This document shows positions 60,517-64,000 of a DNA stretch of 64,000 bases, in pieces. The notes beneath the pieces were generated by a model. That model made no database searches. It was not told the DNA's origin and was given only the letters and a program-made list of their open reading frames with translations. Both the position numbers and the translations under genes were made by a program. This stretch comes from Dyella sp. AtDHG13 (GTDB taxonomy: Bacteria > Pseudomonadota > Gammaproteobacteria > Xanthomonadales > Rhodanobacteraceae): positions 1-64,000 of the forward strand of contig NZ_QICJ01000005.1 of NCBI RefSeq assembly GCF_003201105.1, in the 5' to 3' direction. Position 1 is the stretch's first letter. Each line of letters begins with the position of its first letter.

Positions 60517-61416
60517 ATGGACCGCGCCACCGCCACCTTCCAGCAGCACCGCCCTCGCCTGCTCGGCCTGGCCTACCGCATGCTCGGCACCCAGGCCGAT
60601 GCCGAGGACGTGCTGCATGACGCCTGGCTGCGCTGGCACCAGCAGGACACCAGCGCGCTCGACGACGCCGAGGCCTGGTTGGTCACCGTCACCACGCGCC
60701 TGTCGCTGGACCGCCTGCGCCGCGCCAAGACGGAACGCCAGCATTACACCGGCCCCTGGCTACCCGAACCGCTGGTGGAGTCAACGGAGCAGCCCGAGGC
60801 GGAGCTGGAGCGTGCCGAAAGCCTCAGCCTGTCGTTTCTCGCCTTGCTGGAACGGCTGAGTCCGGACGAACGCGCGGCCTTCCTGCTGGTCCAGGTGTTC
60901 GATTACAGCCACGCGGAAACGGCCGCCATGCTGCAGATCACCGAGGACGCCTGCCGCCAGCGCGTGCATCGGGCGCGGCAACGCCTGCGCGAGGGGCGGC
61001 CCCGCTTCACGCATTCGCCTGAAACGCAGCGCCGGTTGCTGGAGAAATTCCGCGACGCGCTGGAAAGCGCCAGCGTCGAATCGCTGCAGGCGCTGTTTGC
61101 GGAAGATGCCCTGCATCTCGCCGACGGCGGCGGCAAGGCCACGGCCACGCTGCGGCCGCTGCATGGCGGCGAGCGCATCGTGCGGCTCTACGCCATCATC
61201 GCCCAGCGTTATCGCCACCTGCCGATCGTGCACCGCCTGCAGTGGCTCAATGGCGCGCCTGCGCTGCTCACCTGGGTGGACGCGAAGCTGGCGACGGTGG
61301 CCTGGATCGAAACGGACGGCGAGCGCATCACCGCCATCCACTCGCTGCGCAACCCGGAAAAACTCGCGCGGCTGGAAGCTGTCACGAATCCGCAGGCTGG
61401 CACGTCCTTGTCCTGA
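60517..61416 (+). CDS. ECF41-group RNA polymerase sigma factor, 299 aa
   Basis: Sigma regions 2 (about 5-75, LAYRMLGTQADAEDVLHDAW) and 4 (about 115-165) are followed by a SnoaL-like C-terminal domain (about 185-299). ECF41 hallmarks are all present: WLPEPL in the linker, DGGGK (about 204) and NPEKL near the end. These sigmas have no anti-sigma factor; the C-terminal domain regulates them. The ATG at 60517 has AGGAGA upstream. The partner gene follows 36 bp downstream. Confidence 0.92.
   Translation: MDRATATFQQHRPRLLGLAYRMLGTQADAEDVLHDAWLRWHQQDTSALDDAEAWLVTVTTRLSLDRLRRAKTERQHYTGPWLPEPLVESTEQPEAELERAESLSLSFLALLERLSPDERAAFLLVQVFDYSHAETAAMLQITEDACRQRVHRARQRLREGRPRFTHSPETQRRLLEKFRDALESASVESLQALFAEDALHLADGGGKATATLRPLHGGERIVRLYAIIAQRYRHLPIVHRLQWLNGAPALLTWVDAKLATVAWIETDGERITAIHSLRNPEKLARLEAVTNPQAGTSLS
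61380..61406 (+). promoter_or_regulatory. ECF41-type promoter before the partner gene
   Basis: TGTCACG (61380-61386), 16 nt, CGTC (61403-61406), inside the last codons of the sigma gene and 46 nt before the partner ATG. Six of seven -35 positions match the reported ECF41 consensus. Confidence 0.7.
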
Positions 61417-61452
61417 ACGGCCATTGTGGCCGCCCAACCCAAGGAAACCGCC

Positions 61453-61917
61453 ATGTCCAAGCGTCTCTCGTTCGTGAAGTACCACCAGGCCCTCAAGCCG
61501 CTCTATGACTTCAACCAGGCCATGCACCAGTGCGGGCTGGAACGCCCACTGGTCGAGCTCGTGCTCATGCGGGCGTCGCAGATCAACGGCTGCGCCTACT
61601 GCATGGACATGCACAGCAAGGACGCGCGCGCCGAAGGCGAAACCGAGCAGCGCCTCTACATGCTGCCCGGCTGGCGCGAAGCCGGTTCGATCTACAGCGA
61701 ACGCGAATGCGCCGCGCTGGCCTGGACCGAGGCGGTGACGCGACTGGGCGAGCATGGTGTATCCGATGAGGTTTACGCGCGCGCCCTGGCCTCTTTCAGC
61801 GAAGAGGAACTGGTCAACCTCACCATCATCATCGGCATGATCAATATCTGGAACCGCATCAACGTCTCGTTCCAGACGCCCGCCGGCAGCTACAAGCCCG
61901 CCGCCAAGGCAGCCTGA
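61453..61917 (+). CDS. Carboxymuconolactone decarboxylase/AhpD-family protein, 154 aa
   Basis: This is the usual ECF41 partner (COE). The redox-like CxxC-H site is in NGCAYCMDMHSKDARA (about 49-63), as in AhpD-type peroxidase helpers. The all-helical fold continues to LVNLTIIIGMINIWNRINVSF. The real substrate of ECF41-linked proteins is unknown. The ATG at 61453 follows AAGGAAA. Confidence 0.9.
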   Translation: MSKRLSFVKYHQALKPLYDFNQAMHQCGLERPLVELVLMRASQINGCAYCMDMHSKDARAEGETEQRLYMLPGWREAGSIYSERECAALAWTEAVTRLGEHGVSDEVYARALASFSEEELVNLTIIIGMINIWNRINVSFQTPAGSYKPAAKAA

Positions 61918-61960
61918 CCAACGCACGGCCACCGCCATTCGGGCGACATCCGCGTATGAA

Positions 61961-61989
61961 AAAAGCCCCTCTCGACGAGAGGGGCTTTC
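61961..61989. terminator. Bidirectional terminator between partner gene and isocitrate dehydrogenase
   Basis: AAAGCCCCTCT pairs with AGAGGGGCTTT around CGACG. The minus-strand copy has the better T-run, so it chiefly ends the dehydrogenase transcript. Confidence 0.85.
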
Positions 61990-62012
61990 CGCTTTCACAC
62001 ACAGGTCAGGCT

Positions 62013-63026
62013 TTAGGCCTTGACGCGCTTGACGATGGCGTCGCCGAAGCTGGACGTGGTGCCCTTGCCGCCGATGTCCGGCGTGACGCTGTCGCGGTCG
62101 TGGGTCATCACGTCGCGGATGGCGTTGCGCACCTTGTCGCCCTTCTCGACCATGCCGAGGTGGTCGAGCATGTCGGCGGCGGCGAGCAGCAGCGCGCAGG
62201 GGTTGGCGATGCCCTTGCCGGCGATGTCCGGGGCCGAGCCGTGCACGGCTTCGAAGATCGCCGCCTCGGTGCCGATGTTGTCGCCCGGGGCAAGACCCAG
62301 GCCGCCCACCAGGCCGGCGCACAGGTCAGAGAGAATGTCGCCGAACAGGTTGGTGGTGACGATCACGTCGAACTGTTCGGGCTTCATCACCAGCTGCATG
62401 CAGGCGTTGTCAACGATCATCTCGTTGAACTCGATCTGCGGGTATTCCTTGGCAATTTCACGCGCCACGTTGAGGAACAGGCCCGAGGCGGTCTTGATGA
62501 TGTTGGCCTTGTGCACGGCCGTGACCTTCTTGCGGCCCTTCTTCACGGCAAGTTCGAAGGCGTAGCGCACGATGCGGCTGGAGCCCTTGCGGGTGTTGCG
62601 CACCATGGAGATGGCGGTTTCGCCGTCTTCCGACAGGGTCTGGCCTTCGGACAGGTACGCACCCTCGGTGTTCTCGCGCACCGTGATGATGTCGATGTTC
62701 TCGAAGCGCGCCTTGGTGCCCGGGAAGCTGATCGCCGGACGCACGTTGGCGTACAGGTCGAAGTGGCGACGCAGCGTGACGTTGATGGAGGTGAAGCCAC
62801 CGCCCACCGGCGTGGTCAGCGGACCCTTCAGCGCCACCTTGTGCTTGGCGATGGCGTCGAGCGTCGGCTGCGGCAGCAGGTCGCCGCTCTTCTCCAGCGC
62901 AACCATGCCGGCATCGACGAACTCGTAGGACAGGCCGCAGTCCAGGGCGTCGAGCACGCGCAGCGTGGCGTTCATGATCTCGGGGCCGATACCGTCGCCC
63001 GGAATCACGGCAATGGTCTTGCTCAT
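62013..63026 (-). CDS. NAD-type isocitrate dehydrogenase, 337 aa
   Basis: This beta-decarboxylating dehydrogenase is of the IDH/IPMDH superfamily. VIPGDGIGPEI begins it; the substrate loop TSINVTLRRHFDLYANVRP, the catalytic Tyr in RENTEGAYLSEGQ, the Lys in HKANIIK and the metal site GDILSDLCAGL are present. The cofactor segment lacks the NADP-binding pattern, favouring NAD. 3-isopropylmalate or homoisocitrate dehydrogenase is less likely from the SINVTLR loop. Start at 63026. Confidence 0.85.
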   Translation of the reverse strand: MSKTIAVIPGDGIGPEIMNATLRVLDALDCGLSYEFVDAGMVALEKSGDLLPQPTLDAIAKHKVALKGPLTTPVGGGFTSINVTLRRHFDLYANVRPAISFPGTKARFENIDIITVRENTEGAYLSEGQTLSEDGETAISMVRNTRKGSSRIVRYAFELAVKKGRKKVTAVHKANIIKTASGLFLNVAREIAKEYPQIEFNEMIVDNACMQLVMKPEQFDVIVTTNLFGDILSDLCAGLVGGLGLAPGDNIGTEAAIFEAVHGSAPDIAGKGIANPCALLLAAADMLDHLGMVEKGDKVRNAIRDVMTHDRDSVTPDIGGKGTTSSFGDAIVKRVKA

Positions 63027-63240
63027 GGGGACACTCCTTGGGATATGAATCGAGCAACCCTGTGGCGGGGACGACAGGGCTATGAAACCCGCCAATTATC
63101 CCCGATGAGCCTGCACGCAGCCAGAGCGGAACGGCCGACGGCCGTTGCAAATCCTCGCATGCAGCATTGAATAAACTCGCATGCGTCAACGGAACGGCAA
63201 GGGCGGCAGGAGCGGCCGCCCCGCTATGGTTCCCGCGCGG

Positions 63241-63654
63241 TTATCCCGCGTGATTGGCGTGGTCCGCCGCCGGCGCGGCACCCTCGCCCGATTCCAGCCG
63301 GTCGAGGAAATCGACCGCCCGGCGCAGGTGCGGGATCACGATGGAGCCGCCCACCACCAGGCCGACGCTGAAGGTTTCGAAAAATTCTTCGCGGGTGACG
63401 CCCGCTTCCTTGCACTGCGCCACGTGGTAACTGATGCAGTCGTCGCAGCGCAGCACCATGGAGGCCACTAGGCCCAGCAGCTCCTTGGTCTTCACGTCCA
63501 GCGCGCCGGGCTTGTAGGTCTGCGTATCCAGCGCGAAGAAGCGCCGGACGACCTGGTTGTCCTCCGCCAGGATGCGCTCGTTCATGCGCTGGCGGAACGC
63601 GGTGAATTCGGCGACGCGATCCTTCCCGGCCTGATCGTCCTTGGCAGCGCTCAT
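63241..63654 (-). CDS. AhpD-like carboxymuconolactone decarboxylase family protein, 137 aa
   Basis: Short helical protein with RCDDCISYHVAQC (about 68-80), a CxxC-H motif of AhpD-type, and the SVGLVVGGSIVIPHLRRAVD helix. Its start overlaps the grxC stop (TCAT on the plus strand), so the two are coupled. A role in thiol redox chemistry with the glutaredoxin is a reasonable inference. Confidence 0.85.
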   Translation of the reverse strand: MSAAKDDQAGKDRVAEFTAFRQRMNERILAEDNQVVRRFFALDTQTYKPGALDVKTKELLGLVASMVLRCDDCISYHVAQCKEAGVTREEFFETFSVGLVVGGSIVIPHLRRAVDFLDRLESGEGAAPAADHANHAG

Positions 63655-63914
63655 GCGTTGGCCTCCAGCAGTTCCGCCAGCTTGCCGCTGCGGTCGGCCG
63701 CGACGAGGTCGTCGAAACCGCCCACGTGGTGGTCGTTGATGAAAATCTGCGGCACCGTGCGGCGACCGCCGCTGCGCGCCAGCATCAACTCGCGCTGAGA
63801 CGGATCGGTGTCGATGCGCACCTCGGTCCACTCCAGTCCCTTGGACTTGAGCAAGTTCTTGGCGGACACGCAGTACGGACACACCGCGGTGGAATAGACC
63901 TCAATCTTGGGCAC
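63651..63914 (-). CDS. grxC: Glutaredoxin 3, 87 aa
   Basis: It has the CPYC active site in YSTAVCPYCVSAKNLL, followed by RRTVPQIFINDHHVGGFDDL, the glutathione-binding TVP and GG elements. The length matches GrxC if translation begins at the GTG at 63914, which has GGAG 7 nt upstream; no ATG fits. It is the first gene of the grxC-ahpD pair. Confidence 0.93.
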   Translation of the reverse strand: MPKIEVYSTAVCPYCVSAKNLLKSKGLEWTEVRIDTDPSQRELMLARSGGRRTVPQIFINDHHVGGFDDLVAADRSGKLAELLEANA

Positions 63915-64000
63915 GACACACTCCGAAAACCTGGTAACCCTCCCGTGTCCCCAAGATGGGGGCCCGGGCGCTGTAAACAACGGTGAAGGCGACTGAACCG

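Overview
The window is about 64 kb of high-GC chromosomal DNA from a gammaproteobacterium. Gene order and family types fit the Xanthomonadales, most likely Rhodanobacteraceae (Dyella, Luteibacter, Frateuria or Rhodanobacter-like). No rRNA or species marker is present, so the genus is inference. Several E. coli-like conserved neighbourhoods are intact: ispH-lspA-ileS-ribF next to murJ and rpsT; rplU-rpmA-obgE; queG / nnrD-tsaE-amiC-mutL; panD-panC-panB-folK-pcnB; and bamC-dapA divergent from gcvR-bcp. They separate more variable DNA.

Left end (1-18.4 kb): a contact-dependent inhibition (two-partner secretion) locus on the minus strand, in the order cdiB, cdiA (4554 codons) and a translationally coupled immunity-type gene. 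Behind it lies an A+T-richer strip with an orphan Imm8-type immunity gene, a degenerate open frame and a 39-codon gene tail. cdiA carries a 573-bp in-frame tandem array and a 42-bp minisatellite. Its C-terminal toxin region has no VENN boundary motif.

18.4-29.5 kb: tRNA-Thr(CGT), ispH, lspA, ileS, ribF, murJ, rpsT (TTG start), obgE, rpmA, rplU and a secreted DUF2059 protein with a histone-H1-like tail. 29.6-44 kb: uvrA, a thioesterase, a DUF4139 protein, two crotonase-fold enzymes, a DUF1289-NUDIX-sulfurtransferase operon, an FKBP isomerase, a DUF1684 protein, mutL and amiC. 44-53.4 kb: tsaE, nnrD, queG, pgi, the pantothenate/folate/poly(A) polymerase block and tRNA-Glu(CTC). 53.4-64 kb: a 7Fe ferredoxin, bamC-like, dapA, gcvR, bcp, a PIN-PhoH ATPase, thiD, an LpxO-like hydroxylase, an ECF41-type sigma factor with its carboxymuconolactone-decarboxylase partner, an NAD-type isocitrate dehydrogenase, an AhpD-like protein and a glutaredoxin.

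Between the housekeeping genes there is an unusual density of small repeats: a 313-bp element with perfect 24-bp terminal inverted repeats, three copies of a GAGTGAGAAGTGAG-type inverted element, a stack of five hairpins including a GTAG-type REP unit, and other REP-like hairpins. The strongest regulatory observation is a pair of ECF41-like promoters with identical 16-nt spacing, one before the sigma factor and one before its partner gene. No CRISPR array, phage, intact transposase or rRNA operon was seen.
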